Assembly (NCBI GenBank): GCA_910588775.1
Contig: CAJURH010000009.1
Coordinates: 17,195-81,194, forward strand
From: an uncultured Lachnospiraceae bacterium
GTDB taxonomy: Bacteria > Bacillota > Clostridia > Lachnospirales > Lachnospiraceae
Length of the DNA: 64,000 nucleotides
Direction of reading: 5' to 3'
Below, one piece after another: positions 1 to 8,911 of the stretch. The position numbers and the translations under genes were made by a program. The number at the start of each line of letters is the position of its first letter. The first letter of the stretch is position 1. A model generated the notes under the pieces. The model saw only the letters and a program-made list of their open reading frames with translations. It had not been told where the DNA came from and did not search any database.

Positions 1-1092
1 TCCAAGATTAGTTCTCTGGAGATTACGCCAGGCCAACTGGCGCTGGACCCTTGTTCCGGTTCTGTGGTGGTGGAAGATCCCAACAATGGACAGGTTCTGG
101 CCTGTGTGACTTATCCGGGCTATGACAATAACCGGCTAGCCAACGTCATGGATGTGGATTACTATAATAAGATAGCCAGTGATTTGTCCCAGCCGTTTTT
201 CAACAAAGCCACACAACAGCAGACGGCGCCTGGTTCCACGCTCAAAATGGTGTCAGCGATAGCCGGCCTGGAAAGCGGCGTCATAGAAGCCGGCACTGGA
301 ATTAACTGCACCGGATCTTTTGAACAGGTGGAGCCGCATATTGACTGCTGGAACACTGCTGGCCATGGGGTAATTGATTTGGAGACAGCGCTAGAACAGT
401 CTTGCAACTATTACTTTAACGAAATCGGCTATGTGTTGGGAACCGGACAGGATCACAGATTTTCAGAAAATCTCAGTTTGCAGAATCTGAAGAAATACGC
501 GTCTATGCTGAATCTGGATAAACCTTCCGGCATTGAGATTTCCGAAGCGGAACCACAAGTTTCGGATCAGCTTGCCGTACCCTCTTATATGGGACAGGGC
601 ACGCATCTCTACACCACAGTGGGTCTGGCCAGATATGTGGGGACGCTTGCCACCAGCGGTCAGAGTTATCGGTTATCTTTGATACAGAAAATAACCGATT
701 CGCAGGAAAAGCCTTTGCAGGAATACCAGCCAAAATTGGAAAGCACAGTGGAGCTTCCCCAGAGCACTTGGGATACGGTTCACAATGGCATGCGCCGGGT
801 AATCCAAAACACCAATCAATATAATTTTGATGACGCTGGAGTGAATATCAGTGGAAAGACCGGGACGGCTCAGGAAAATCAATACCGCCCAGACCACGGC
901 GTATTTGTAGGATACGCGCCTTCGGAATCACCAAAGGTGGCTGTGGCCGTGCGAATTCCCTATGGATATTCTTCCGGTAACGCGTGTTTGGTATCCAGCA
1001 ATGTGTTCCAATATATATTTAATGAGAAAAAACGAGAAAAGATCATCACCGGTGTGGCGTCGGATACATCCAGCAACACCAGCAATGACTAG
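1..1092 (+). CDS. mrdA: PBP2-type penicillin-binding transpeptidase, 5' end cut by window
   Basis: This is the C-terminal transpeptidase part of a class B penicillin-binding protein; the frame is open from base 1, so the N-terminus lies outside the window. Peptidoglycan cross-linking motifs are present in order: STLK (catalytic Ser codon at 235), SCN in a SxN motif near 400, and KTGTAQ near 855. In this protein class the enzyme acts at the outer face of the membrane with a SEDS glycosyltransferase. The following minD-minE-rodA order fits an elongation PBP2 in an mre/min/rod cluster, although a SpoVD/FtsI-type relative cannot be excluded without the N-terminus. There is no terminator before minD, so co-transcription is likely. 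Confidence 0.88.
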   Translation, partial: SKISSLEITPGQLALDPCSGSVVVEDPNNGQVLACVTYPGYDNNRLANVMDVDYYNKIASDLSQPFFNKATQQQTAPGSTLKMVSAIAGLESGVIEAGTGINCTGSFEQVEPHIDCWNTAGHGVIDLETALEQSCNYYFNEIGYVLGTGQDHRFSENLSLQNLKKYASMLNLDKPSGIEISEAEPQVSDQLAVPSYMGQGTHLYTTVGLARYVGTLATSGQSYRLSLIQKITDSQEKPLQEYQPKLESTVELPQSTWDTVHNGMRRVIQNTNQYNFDDAGVNISGKTGTAQENQYRPDHGVFVGYAPSESPKVAVAVRIPYGYSSGNACLVSSNVFQYIFNEKKREKIITGVASDTSSNTSND

Positions 1093-1164
1093 TGCACCCA
1101 GGAGAGCCAATCGGATCATACAAAAGAGGGGATAAATAAAAAATCGTCAAGTAGGAGGTTTTGT

Positions 1165-1953
1165 ATGAGCGAGGTAATTGTAGTGACATCAGGCAAAGGG
1201 GGCGTGGGGAAGACCACAACTGCAGCAAATATAGGAACGGGCCTGGCTATGTTGGGCAAAAAGGTGGCTGTGGTGGACACAGACATTGGCCTGCGTAACC
1301 TGGACGTGGTCATGGGATTGGAGAACCGGATTGTGTACAATCTGGTGGATGTAATTTACGGCAACTGCCGTTTGAAACAGGCGATGATTCGGGACAAGCG
1401 GTACAATAATCTGTATCTGCTCCCATCTGCACAGACAAAGGACAAGACGGCGGTAACGCCAGAGCAGATGATAAAACTCACCGAGGAGATGGGCAGTTAT
1501 TTTGAATATATCATCCTGGACTGTCCGGCGGGGATTGAGCAGGGGTTTAAGAACGCCATTGCGGGCGCCAGCCGGGCCATTGTGGTGACCACTCCGGAAG
1601 TCTCCGCCATAAGGGATGCAGACCGGATCATTGGACTTTTGGAAGCCAACGACATCAGCCAGATTGAATTGATTATCAACCGGATTCGTCCAGATATGAT
1701 ACAAAAAGGAGATATGATGTCGGTAGACGATGTGATTGAGATACTCGCCGTTCATTTGTTGGGCATTATACCGGATGACCAGCAGATTGTCATAGCCACC
1801 AATCAGGGTGTGCCTTTATCTGGAAAAAACTCCCCTGCTGAACAGGGATATATAAACATCTGCCGGAGAATTACAGGAGAAGAGATACCATTTCTGAATT
1901 TTGATATAAAAAAAGGTATTTTCCGTAAGATGACGGAATTATTCCGTAATTAA
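1165..1953 (+). CDS. minD: Septum site-determining ATPase MinD
   Basis: A 262-residue MinD/ParA-family ATPase that positions the division site at the membrane. The deviant Walker A motif KGGVGKTT is at residues 11-18, followed by the family segment DTDIGLRNLDVVMGLENR. The C-terminus (IFRKMTELFRN) is a short amphipathic helix of the kind MinD uses for ATP-dependent membrane binding. The ATG at 1165 follows the SD GTAGGAGG with normal spacing. minE starts 13 nt after the stop. minC, the usual upstream partner, is not between the PBP gene and minD, where only 72 nt remain. Confidence 0.96.
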   Translation: MSEVIVVTSGKGGVGKTTTAANIGTGLAMLGKKVAVVDTDIGLRNLDVVMGLENRIVYNLVDVIYGNCRLKQAMIRDKRYNNLYLLPSAQTKDKTAVTPEQMIKLTEEMGSYFEYIILDCPAGIEQGFKNAIAGASRAIVVTTPEVSAIRDADRIIGLLEANDISQIELIINRIRPDMIQKGDMMSVDDVIEILAVHLLGIIPDDQQIVIATNQGVPLSGKNSPAEQGYINICRRITGEEIPFLNFDIKKGIFRKMTELFRN

Positions 1954-1966
1954 AGGAGGTAGGAAA

Positions 1967-2242
1967 ATGCTTTTTTTGGCAAGAAATGGTTTGGTAAAGA
2001 GAAAATCCGGTTCCGTGGCCAGAAATCGGCTGAAGACCGTTTTGTTATCCGAACGACTGGATTGCTCTACGGACGCTACGATTATGTTGAAAAACGATCT
2101 GGTGCAAGCAATAAATAAATACCTTCCTGTGGACAAAACGGGAATACAAATACAATTCCAGCAAAATCCACCTATGATGCTGGCACGGATACCAATACTA
2201 CAAGAGAAGGATAGCCGAAAGGATTATGTTAAAACAGTATAA
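1967..2242 (+). CDS. minE: Cell division topological specificity factor MinE
   Basis: A 91-residue protein with the MinE layout: a short N-terminal segment, a basic RNRLKTVLLSER stretch matching the MinD-stimulating region, and a C-terminal dimerisation region (about residues 35-85) containing MLKNDLVQAINKYLPVD. MinE stimulates MinD ATPase and drives pole-to-pole oscillation. AAAGGAGG sits 7-8 nt before the ATG. The 3' end overlaps the rodA start by 17 nt, indicating translational coupling. Confidence 0.92.
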   Translation: MLFLARNGLVKRKSGSVARNRLKTVLLSERLDCSTDATIMLKNDLVQAINKYLPVDKTGIQIQFQQNPPMMLARIPILQEKDSRKDYVKTV

Positions 2243-3353
2243 ATTCAGATTTTATAATTTCAGACTTGTGTTTCTGCTCCTAAGCATCAGCGTCATTGGC
2301 GTACTGTTGGTAGGCAGCGCCATGGAATCGTTGAAGAGCCGTCAGATTATGGGGGTCGCTTTGGGCGTAGCAGTAATGGTTATAGTGTCATTGATGGATT
2401 TTAGCTGGATTTTGAACTTTTACTGGCTGATTTATATTTTCAATATTGTTATGCTTTTGGGGGTTCGTTTAATGGGCTCCACCGCAGGAGGGGCCACCCG
2501 CTGGATTGAGATTGCCGGTTTCCGGTTTCAGCCCACGGAATTGTCCAAGATTCTGCTGATTTTATTTTTTGCCCGGTATTTTATGGATCACGAAAACGAT
2601 TTGAATACCATTAAAGTCATTGTAAAATGTGTGGCTCTGTTGGTGGTTCCGTTGGTTTTAATTTATCAGCAGCCGGACTTAAAAAATACCATTACTGTGA
2701 CGGTTCTGTTCTGCGTGTTGATCTATATTGCGGGCTTGAGCTACAAGGTTATTGGTGGCACGATTTTGATTATGGTGCCATTGATGATTATATTTTTGTC
2801 CATTGTGGTGCAACCGGACCAAAAACTGATCAAAGATTATCAACGGGATCGGATTATGTCCTTCCTTTATCCCGAAAATGAAGAGTATAGCGACGACATC
2901 GAACAACAGAATAACTCCATCCTGGCCATTGGGTCTGGAGAGTTGACGGGAAAGGGTCTGAACAATGAGGAATCCTCCGTGAACAAAGGGAACTTCGTGT
3001 CCCAGATACAGACGGATTTTATCTTTGCTGTAGCTGGGGAGGAGTTGGGCTTTATTGGATGCAGTCTGATTATTCTTATTTTACTGTGGATTACTTTTGA
3101 GTGCATCCGCATGAGCTTGCGGTCTAAGGACCTTTCGGGAAAACTAATCTGCTGCGGCGTGGCGACCATCGTCTCTCTACAAAGCTTTATTAATATATGC
3201 GTGGCCACAGGGATTATGCCAAATACGGGAACGCCTTTGCCGTTTGTCAGTTATGGACTTACTTCTGTAGTCAGTCTTTATATTGGAATGGGGCTGGTTT
3301 TGAATGTGGGATTGCAGAGCAGTTCTTATAAAACCAGAAAAATAAGCGCTTAG
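2226..3353 (+). CDS. rodA: SEDS glycosyltransferase RodA/FtsW family
   Basis: A 375-residue polytopic membrane protein (about ten hydrophobic segments) of the SEDS family, which polymerises lipid II glycan strands together with a class B PBP. Family signatures include GGATRWIEIAGFRFQPTELSK (about residues 90-108), a VSQIQTDFIFAVAGEELGF segment, and TGTPLPFVSYGLTS near the C-terminus. The ATG lies inside minE. Linkage to minDE and a PBP2-like gene favours RodA over FtsW, but sequence alone does not settle that. Confidence 0.92.
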   Translation: MLKQYKFRFYNFRLVFLLLSISVIGVLLVGSAMESLKSRQIMGVALGVAVMVIVSLMDFSWILNFYWLIYIFNIVMLLGVRLMGSTAGGATRWIEIAGFRFQPTELSKILLILFFARYFMDHENDLNTIKVIVKCVALLVVPLVLIYQQPDLKNTITVTVLFCVLIYIAGLSYKVIGGTILIMVPLMIIFLSIVVQPDQKLIKDYQRDRIMSFLYPENEEYSDDIEQQNNSILAIGSGELTGKGLNNEESSVNKGNFVSQIQTDFIFAVAGEELGFIGCSLIILILLWITFECIRMSLRSKDLSGKLICCGVATIVSLQSFINICVATGIMPNTGTPLPFVSYGLTSVVSLYIGMGLVLNVGLQSSSYKTRKISA

Positions 3354-3368
3354 AATGGAGGAAACACG

Positions 3369-4400
3369 ATGGCGCGTAAAAAGAAACTTATGAAAATGCG
3401 CAAACACAGAATGCGCAATACAATGATTCTTATTCTGCTGCTTCTGTTTATTGGCATGGGCTGCGCAGGCGTTTATCACTTTTTTTTATCCGAGGCGGCG
3501 ACGGAGCTTCCTCTTGCTTTTGGGTCATTTGAACAACTTCAAGGGAGGATGAACGCAGTGGATAAACAGATTCAGGACAGCTTTGCAAAAAATCTGTGCG
3601 TATCTGCTGAGGGAAATGTTCCTTTGGAGGGAGTCAGCCAGGATCCATCTCAATATGGAGGACTTTTTGCTCTCGACAGCAAGCAGATTTTATATGGACA
3701 GAACCTTTATGAAAAACTTTATCCGGCAAGCATCACGAAAATTATGACAGCTATTGTGGCTTTGAAAAATGGGAATCTCAGCGATCTGGTAACGGTCAGT
3801 CAGGAGGCTTTGATTTTGGAAGAAGGCTCGCAGCTTTGCGGTTTTCGGGCTGGTGATCAGCTTACATTGGAGCAGCTTCTTCAGGGTTTATTAATTCATT
3901 CTGGAAATGACGCTGCAGCGGCTATCGCAGAGCATGTGGGGGGAACCCAGGAAAATTTTGTGCAAATGATGAATGAAGAAGTGGCGCGTCTGGGCATGAC
4001 CAACACTCATTTCACCAATCCTCATGGCTTGCAGGATACCCAGCATTACACCAGCATTTATGACATTTATCTGATGCTAAACGAAGCGATTCATTATCCC
4101 AAGTTTGTGGAAATTATCCAAATGGGCGCTTTTACCGTCCAGTATCAGAATATATCCGGGCAGGTAAATGCCATCTCTCTGGAATCGACCGACTATTATC
4201 TGACGGGGGAGGCCACTGGCCCGAAGGGCGTAACCATTCTTGGCGGAAAGACCGGCACCACCGATGAGGCTGGAAATTGCCTGGCTTTGGTCAGCCAGAA
4301 TGAATATGGAAAGACATTTATCACCATTGTGACAAACGCCTTTGACAAACCAGAATTATACCAGCAGATGAATCAGTTGCTGGAACATATCAATTCCTGA
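3369..4400 (+). CDS. D-alanyl-D-alanine carboxypeptidase (S11/PBP5-like, DacF type)
   Basis: A 343-residue penicillin-binding D,D-carboxypeptidase that trims the terminal D-Ala of peptidoglycan stem peptides. A very basic N-terminus (MARKKKLMKMRKHRMR) precedes one transmembrane or signal-anchor segment. The S11 catalytic motifs follow in order: SITK, SGN and KTGTTDEAG. There is no obvious C-terminal amphipathic anchor, so the N-terminal helix probably tethers the enzyme outside the membrane. It lies 15 nt after rodA behind a GGAGG site and probably belongs to the same operon. Confidence 0.93.
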   Translation: MARKKKLMKMRKHRMRNTMILILLLLFIGMGCAGVYHFFLSEAATELPLAFGSFEQLQGRMNAVDKQIQDSFAKNLCVSAEGNVPLEGVSQDPSQYGGLFALDSKQILYGQNLYEKLYPASITKIMTAIVALKNGNLSDLVTVSQEALILEEGSQLCGFRAGDQLTLEQLLQGLLIHSGNDAAAAIAEHVGGTQENFVQMMNEEVARLGMTNTHFTNPHGLQDTQHYTSIYDIYLMLNEAIHYPKFVEIIQMGAFTVQYQNISGQVNAISLESTDYYLTGEATGPKGVTILGGKTGTTDEAGNCLALVSQNEYGKTFITIVTNAFDKPELYQQMNQLLEHINS

Positions 4401-4409
4401 AAATAATCA

Positions 4410-4438
4410 TTGAACTTTTAGCCTATATACACTATAAT
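4410..4438 (+). promoter_or_regulatory. Promoter for the P-loop gene
   Basis: TTGAAC at 4410-4415 and a perfect TATAAT at 4433-4438 are separated by 17 nt. This sits between the carboxypeptidase stop and the P-loop gene and suggests a separate transcript. Confidence 0.7.
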
Positions 4439-4497
4439 TGAACTATCAGAAATAGGAATTTGTTAAAATTGCCTATATGTCTAAGGAGGAAAGCAGG

Positions 4498-4917
4498 ATG
4501 GTTGAACTAATTGTAGGAAAAAAGGGCAAAGGTAAGACAAAGGTTTTATTGGAAAGGGCAAACGGCTCCGTCAAAAATGCCAATGGAAGCATCGTGTATT
4601 TGGATAAAAGCGCCAAGCACATGTATGAATTGAATAATAAGATACGGCTGATTGATGTATCTGCCTTCCCGTTGAAAAACAGCGATGAATTTGTGGGATT
4701 TATTTGTGGCATTCTTTCACAGGATCATGATCTGGAACAAGTGTATTTGGATGGATTCCTCACCATATCAAAGCTGGAGGGACAGGATGTGGAAAATACA
4801 TTGAGTCAGTTAGACGCCATTGGACAACAGTTCAATCTTACCTTTGTTGTTAGCATATCCATGGACAAAGAAGAAATACCCGCGCCTCTTCAGTCTAAAA
4901 TTGTTGAAGCGTTATAA
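4498..4917 (+). CDS. Small P-loop NTPase of unknown role
   Basis: A 139-residue protein whose only clear motif is a Walker A loop at the extreme N-terminus (GKKGKGKTK, about residues 7-15). No DNA-binding or membrane segment is visible. A hydrophobic strand ending in YLDGF around residues 80-85 could supply a Walker B-like acidic residue. The start at 4498 follows AAGGAGG by 8 nt; the upstream in-frame ATG at 4477 overlaps that SD and is less likely. It has its own promoter and terminator, so it is probably monocistronic. The function is not recognised. Confidence 0.75.
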   Translation: MVELIVGKKGKGKTKVLLERANGSVKNANGSIVYLDKSAKHMYELNNKIRLIDVSAFPLKNSDEFVGFICGILSQDHDLEQVYLDGFLTISKLEGQDVENTLSQLDAIGQQFNLTFVVSISMDKEEIPAPLQSKIVEAL

Positions 4918-4949
4918 AATATTTGCATACAATTACATAAACAAAGGGA

Positions 4950-4995
4950 ACAGGGAAAGGCGCCAAAGAGATGGTTATACCTTTCCCTGTTTTTG
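4950..4995 (+). terminator. Rho-independent terminator
   Basis: An 11-bp stem, ACAGGGAAAGG (4950-4960) with CCTTTCCCTGT (4980-4990), is followed by a TTTTTG run. It ends the P-loop transcript. Confidence 0.8.
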
Positions 4996-5018
4996 TTACC
5001 AAATGGGCATGACGTTTG

Positions 5019-5243
5019 TTATTCGCTTACGCTGATGCTGTCGCTGCTTCCCACTCTGCCAAACATGCTAATCAGATAAAGTCCACACAACCCTACAAGC
5101 CCATATACGATGCGTGAGATCCAGGACATGTTGCCAAAGACAAAGGCTACAAGGTCAAACCGAAACAGTGCGATCAACCCCCAGTTTACGGCTCCTACAA
5201 TGGCAATGATCAATGCTGTATAGTCCAGTCCCTTGGAATTCAT
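5019..5243 (-). CDS. DUF378 family small membrane protein
   Basis: A 74-residue protein with two hydrophobic helices, beginning MNSKGLDYTALIIAIVGAVN and containing NWGLIALF, typical of the DUF378 (YuzA-like) family whose function is unknown. The ATG at 5243 is preferred because GGAGGG lies 7 nt upstream; the longer TTG-initiated frame would bury that SD inside the gene. It is transcribed against both neighbours and stands alone. Confidence 0.85.
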   Translation of the reverse strand: MNSKGLDYTALIIAIVGAVNWGLIALFRFDLVAFVFGNMSWISRIVYGLVGLCGLYLISMFGRVGSSDSISVSE

Positions 5244-5334
5244 GATGCATCCCTCCAATACGAAAAGTTTTTAGACACAATTTTAGTATTCCTCAGCCCA
5301 CTGGCTTTATACATGGTTTTGATTTGAAACAAAT

Positions 5335-5363
5335 TTGCTAATTTAAAAAAATTATGATAAAAT
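5335..5363 (+). promoter_or_regulatory. Promoter for the HlyD-like/yggS/sepF operon
   Basis: TTGCTA (5335-5340), 17-nt spacer, TAAAAT (5358-5363), just upstream of the SD of the HlyD-like gene. Confidence 0.6.
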
Positions 5364-5393
5364 ATTCCAAACTTGATGAAGGAGGCTTATCTA

Positions 5394-6812
5394 TTGGCGC
5401 CGAATAAACAAATCAAATTTCCTTCCTGGAAAATCGCATGGAAGGATTTTAAACGGATTGTCACGTTGAATATTGGCACTATATTGTTTGGCATCCTATT
5501 TATATATATCATATTCAGCATTATTTTATATTATACTTCCGTCCATTTCAGCTCATATCAGGTTGTATCCGGCCCATTATCCAAGAATGAGACCTACACA
5601 GGACTTGCGCTGTATCCGTCACAAATTGTGACAGCGGATGCAGGTGGATACCTGAGTTATTATGCGCGGGAAGGTGGAAAAGTCAGTGCGTCCGCGATTG
5701 TGTATAGTTTAGGCGAACAACAGACCCAACAGGCGGCGCATCCGCTGTCAGAGGAAGATTTGTCCAGAATCCGGGAGCAGATGAGCGCTTTTTCCTACGA
5801 ATTTCAGCCCAATGATTTTAAGAGCACATATAATTTCAAATACGAGCTGGGCGGAAATATTCTACAGTATTCCATGAATAGCCAGGAAGTATCGCCGGAA
5901 AATGCAGCGTCTGGCCAACAACCGGAAAATACGGCTCCTTCTGTCACCATGGGCGGACAGACGTTGGTTCGCGCCAAGGAAAACGGCATTATTCTCTATT
6001 CTAAGGACGGATACGAGGGAATTACCGTGGATAATTTCACCGAAGCGAATCTGGACGCTCAATCCTACCACAAAGAGAGCCTGAAGAAAAAAGAATCCAT
6101 ACAAGCGGGGGACGCTGTCTACACCCTGGTAACCGGGGAAACCTGGAATTTAATTGTTCCTTTGACGGATAAACAGGCCAGCGGTCTGGCGGATAAGACT
6201 TATATTAAAGTGCGCTTTGTGAAAGATAATATTTCACAAAACGGGGATTTCTCAATTATTGAGAGAGATGGAAAAAAATATGGAAATATTGAGTTCAGCA
6301 GCGGGCTGATTCGCTATGTGGGCGAGCGTTTTGTAGATATTGAATTGGTGACAAATGTTCAAAATGGCCTGAAAATCCCATTGTCCGCTGTGGTAAAAAA
6401 AGAATTCTACACAATACCCACAGAATACAAAACAGTCGGGGGTAACAACAGCGAAGCTGGTTTTCTGGTGGAAAAAGGGAATAAGAAAGGGGAGGACGCA
6501 AGCTCTGAATTTATCAGCACAACCGTCTATGCAGAGCAAGAAGACTTCTGTTATGTGGATACTTCCATCTTTCCGGAGGGCAGTATCCTCTTAAAGCCAG
6601 ATTCCAATGACCGGTATGTGGTGGAGGATACGGCCGCGCTGGAGGGAGCTTACTGTATCAATAAAGGATACGCAGTTTTCCGGTTTATCAACATTCTGGA
6701 TCAGAATGAAGAATTCTGCATTGTGGAAAAAGGCACGGAATATGGACTGGCCCAGTATGACCATATTATACTGGACGCTTCACAGGTTAAGGAGGAAGAT
6801 ATCTTATATTAA
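5394..6812 (+). CDS. HlyD-like membrane-anchored protein in division cluster
   Basis: About 472 residues. A basic N-terminus and one transmembrane helix (roughly residues 25-50) are followed by a large extracytoplasmic region with two biotinyl-lipoyl-like hairpin parts, resembling HlyD/RND adaptor subunits (for example TADAGGYLSYYAREGGKVSA). No ABC or RND transporter partner is nearby. TTG at 5394 is chosen because GGAGG lies 8 nt upstream; the frame is open further 5'. It is followed after 28 nt by yggS and sepF, so it may work in envelope or division functions rather than export. That role is inference from position. Confidence 0.7.
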   Translation: MAPNKQIKFPSWKIAWKDFKRIVTLNIGTILFGILFIYIIFSIILYYTSVHFSSYQVVSGPLSKNETYTGLALYPSQIVTADAGGYLSYYAREGGKVSASAIVYSLGEQQTQQAAHPLSEEDLSRIREQMSAFSYEFQPNDFKSTYNFKYELGGNILQYSMNSQEVSPENAASGQQPENTAPSVTMGGQTLVRAKENGIILYSKDGYEGITVDNFTEANLDAQSYHKESLKKKESIQAGDAVYTLVTGETWNLIVPLTDKQASGLADKTYIKVRFVKDNISQNGDFSIIERDGKKYGNIEFSSGLIRYVGERFVDIELVTNVQNGLKIPLSAVVKKEFYTIPTEYKTVGGNNSEAGFLVEKGNKKGEDASSEFISTTVYAEQEDFCYVDTSIFPEGSILLKPDSNDRYVVEDTAALEGAYCINKGYAVFRFINILDQNEEFCIVEKGTEYGLAQYDHIILDASQVKEEDILY

Positions 6813-6840
6813 AAATTTTATATTAAGGAGGCGTTTATTT

Positions 6841-7533
6841 ATGATACAAGAACAGTTGGAACATGTGGAAGAGAAGATTTGCCGCGCCTGTGAGAGAAGC
6901 GGCCGGAAACGGGAGGAGGTGACCTTAATCGCCGTTAGTAAGACAAAACCCATCGAAGATTTAAAGGAAGCTTATGATTGTGGAGCGCGTTTCTTCGGTG
7001 AGAATAAAGTGCAGGAAATAACGGAAAAATACCCACAGATGCCTCAGGACGTGAAGTGGCACATGATTGGACATCTGCAGAGAAACAAAGTGAAATACAT
7101 TGTGGATAAAGTGGCCTTGATTCATTCGGTGGATTCGCTGCGCTTAGCCCAGGCGATTCAGTCGGAAGCCGCCAAACATCAGTTAGTCGTTCCTATATTA
7201 ATAGAAGTAAACATGGCGGGAGAGGAGAGTAAATTCGGAGTTTCAAAAGAGGAAGCGCTGCCCTTGATACAGCAAATCAGCGCACTGGAAAATGTCCACA
7301 TAGAAGGCCTAATGACTATTGCGCCGTATGTGGATGATCCAGAGGAAAATAGGTGGGTTTTTCAAGAGATGAAAAAATTAAGTATTGACATTCGTGAAAA
7401 AAACATTGATAATGTAGATATGTATGTGCTTAGCATGGGAATGACGGGGGATTATGAAGTAGCCATAGAGGAGGGGGCCACTATGGTAAGGGTAGGGACA
7501 GGTATTTTCGGAAGCCGGAATTATTCGTTCTAA
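6841..7533 (+). CDS. yggS: YggS family PLP-binding homeostasis protein
   Basis: A 230-residue PLPBP/YggS protein (alanine racemase N-terminal fold, no catalytic partner domain) that binds pyridoxal phosphate through the Lys in AVSKTKP near residue 36. Other family segments are FGENKVQEI, WHMIGHLQRNK and MGMTGDYEVAIEEGATMVR. These proteins influence vitamin B6 and amino-acid homeostasis. The ATG at 6841 follows AAGGAGG; an apparent longer frame upstream overlaps the preceding gene and is not used. In Firmicutes it commonly precedes sepF, as here. Confidence 0.95.
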   Translation: MIQEQLEHVEEKICRACERSGRKREEVTLIAVSKTKPIEDLKEAYDCGARFFGENKVQEITEKYPQMPQDVKWHMIGHLQRNKVKYIVDKVALIHSVDSLRLAQAIQSEAAKHQLVVPILIEVNMAGEESKFGVSKEEALPLIQQISALENVHIEGLMTIAPYVDDPEENRWVFQEMKKLSIDIREKNIDNVDMYVLSMGMTGDYEVAIEEGATMVRVGTGIFGSRNYSF

Positions 7534-7574
7534 ATTCCTATATTGCAGATTTGAAATCAGATTGGAGATAGAAC

Positions 7575-8138
7575 ATGGGTGTTTTAGATAAGTTCTTAGA
7601 CGCAATTAAACTTAACGATGATTACGACGATGACGATTTTCTGGATGATGATTTCGATGATTTTGATGATGATAAGCCACGGAAGAAATTTTTTGATAAA
7701 TTCCAGAAAAGCGACAATGAGGATGAACTCTATGACGATCCACAACCGAAAAATTCTGCGAAAACAGACAAAGGAGTACAAAAGCCAAGTGGGAAGCCAG
7801 TGAAGCCGGCTTCTTCTAAAATCACGCCTATGCGCAGTCCAAAAAAAGGACAATCTATGGAAGTGTGCGTAATCAAACCAACTTCTATGGAAGATACCAG
7901 AGAAATTGCCGACACTTTGATTTCCAGTTGCACGGTGGTGCTGAACCTGGAAGGCGTGGACGTGGATCTGGCGCAGCGTATTATTGATTTTACTTTAGGT
8001 TCCTGTTATTCCCTGGGCGGACAATTTCAAAAAATATCTGATTTTGTTTTTATTTTAACCCCATTTAATGTGGATATATCCGGAGATTACCAGGATATAT
8101 TGAGCGGAAAAATCCCTTCCATGCATACGGAGTTATAA
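7575..8138 (+). CDS. sepF: Cell division protein SepF
   Basis: A 187-residue protein. The N-terminus (MGVLDKFLDAIKL) is the amphipathic membrane-targeting helix. It is followed by an exceptionally Asp-rich linker (about residues 15-55, more than half acidic), a Pro/Lys-rich segment, and the SepF/DUF552 domain (about residues 95-180), including VVLNLEGVDVDLAQRIIDF. SepF binds the FtsZ C-terminus and tethers the Z ring to the membrane. The next gene begins 4 nt after the stop. Confidence 0.95.
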   Translation: MGVLDKFLDAIKLNDDYDDDDFLDDDFDDFDDDKPRKKFFDKFQKSDNEDELYDDPQPKNSAKTDKGVQKPSGKPVKPASSKITPMRSPKKGQSMEVCVIKPTSMEDTREIADTLISSCTVVLNLEGVDVDLAQRIIDFTLGSCYSLGGQFQKISDFVFILTPFNVDISGDYQDILSGKIPSMHTEL

Positions 8139-8142
8139 GAAG

Positions 8143-8898
8143 ATGAAGGATCAAGACACTTTTTTTAAGAATCGCGTGGACGATTTGAAAAATATGGCTT
8201 TTCAAAGAGACATTGTCACGTTTACAGACTTTTTGGATCTCCATCAGTTACATATGATAAAAGACCTGAAAAACAGTTTTCCGGGCATTGTAACGGAGAC
8301 TTCTGGAGGGTATGAATATGCAGAGCGTCAGATGGCAGCGTTTATCCCTGACGCTCTTTCTTATGAATGGGAATTTCCCATACGATGCCTGAAAATCACG
8401 AAGACTGTGGAAAAGTTTCAGGAAAACTTAAATCATAGGGATTACTTGGGCGCTATGGTCCATTTGGGCGTGGACAGAGGCGTGCTGGGAGACATCCTTC
8501 TCTCCGAGGATGACGCGTGGTTTTTCTGCGTGGATTCCATGGCTGACTTTTTTATCCAGGAACTGGTGAAAATCCGGCATACTTCTGTGCGCACCCAGAT
8601 GCTGCCCCAGACAGAACCAATTCCGGAACCACTGCGAAAACCTGTACAGGGAACGGTTTCATCCATTCGGCTAGACGCCATCATGTCTGTGGCGTTTGGC
8701 GGCTCCCGCACAAAGCTTTTGCCATTCATTCAAGGCAAAAAGGTGTATGTAAACGGCTGTCTGGTCACCGCCAACGGCTATACGCTGAAAGAGGGGGACA
8801 TTGTCTCGGTACGGGGCAAAGGGAAATTCCAATTTCTGCAGGTTCTTTCCCAGACCAAAAAGGGAAGATACGCAATTCTTTTGGAAGTTTATCAATAG
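8143..8898 (+). CDS. ylmH: YlmH-family S4-domain RNA-binding protein
   Basis: A 251-residue protein with an N-terminal YlmH domain and a C-terminal S4 domain (about residues 175-245: SSIRLDAIMSVAFGGSR, VYVNGCLVTANGYTLKEGDIVSVRGKG). Homologues associate with ribosomes, and the gene neighbours sepF in many Firmicutes. It lies 4 nt after sepF and 13 nt before aroB, consistent with one operon. divIVA, which commonly follows ylmH in relatives, is not here. Confidence 0.92.
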   Translation: MKDQDTFFKNRVDDLKNMAFQRDIVTFTDFLDLHQLHMIKDLKNSFPGIVTETSGGYEYAERQMAAFIPDALSYEWEFPIRCLKITKTVEKFQENLNHRDYLGAMVHLGVDRGVLGDILLSEDDAWFFCVDSMADFFIQELVKIRHTSVRTQMLPQTEPIPEPLRKPVQGTVSSIRLDAIMSVAFGGSRTKLLPFIQGKKVYVNGCLVTANGYTLKEGDIVSVRGKGKFQFLQVLSQTKKGRYAILLEVYQ

Positions 8899-8911
8899 AA
8901 GGAGGACAAGT

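Noticed and set aside
6607..6840. Upstream extension of yggS to an earlier start codon
   Set aside because: It lies wholly inside the HlyD-like gene in another frame, and the SD plus family N-terminus place the start at 6841.
7618..7700. Repeated GAT/GAC tract in sepF as a microsatellite or frameshift
   Set aside because: The frame is intact, and it encodes an acidic linker, which is tolerated in SepF.
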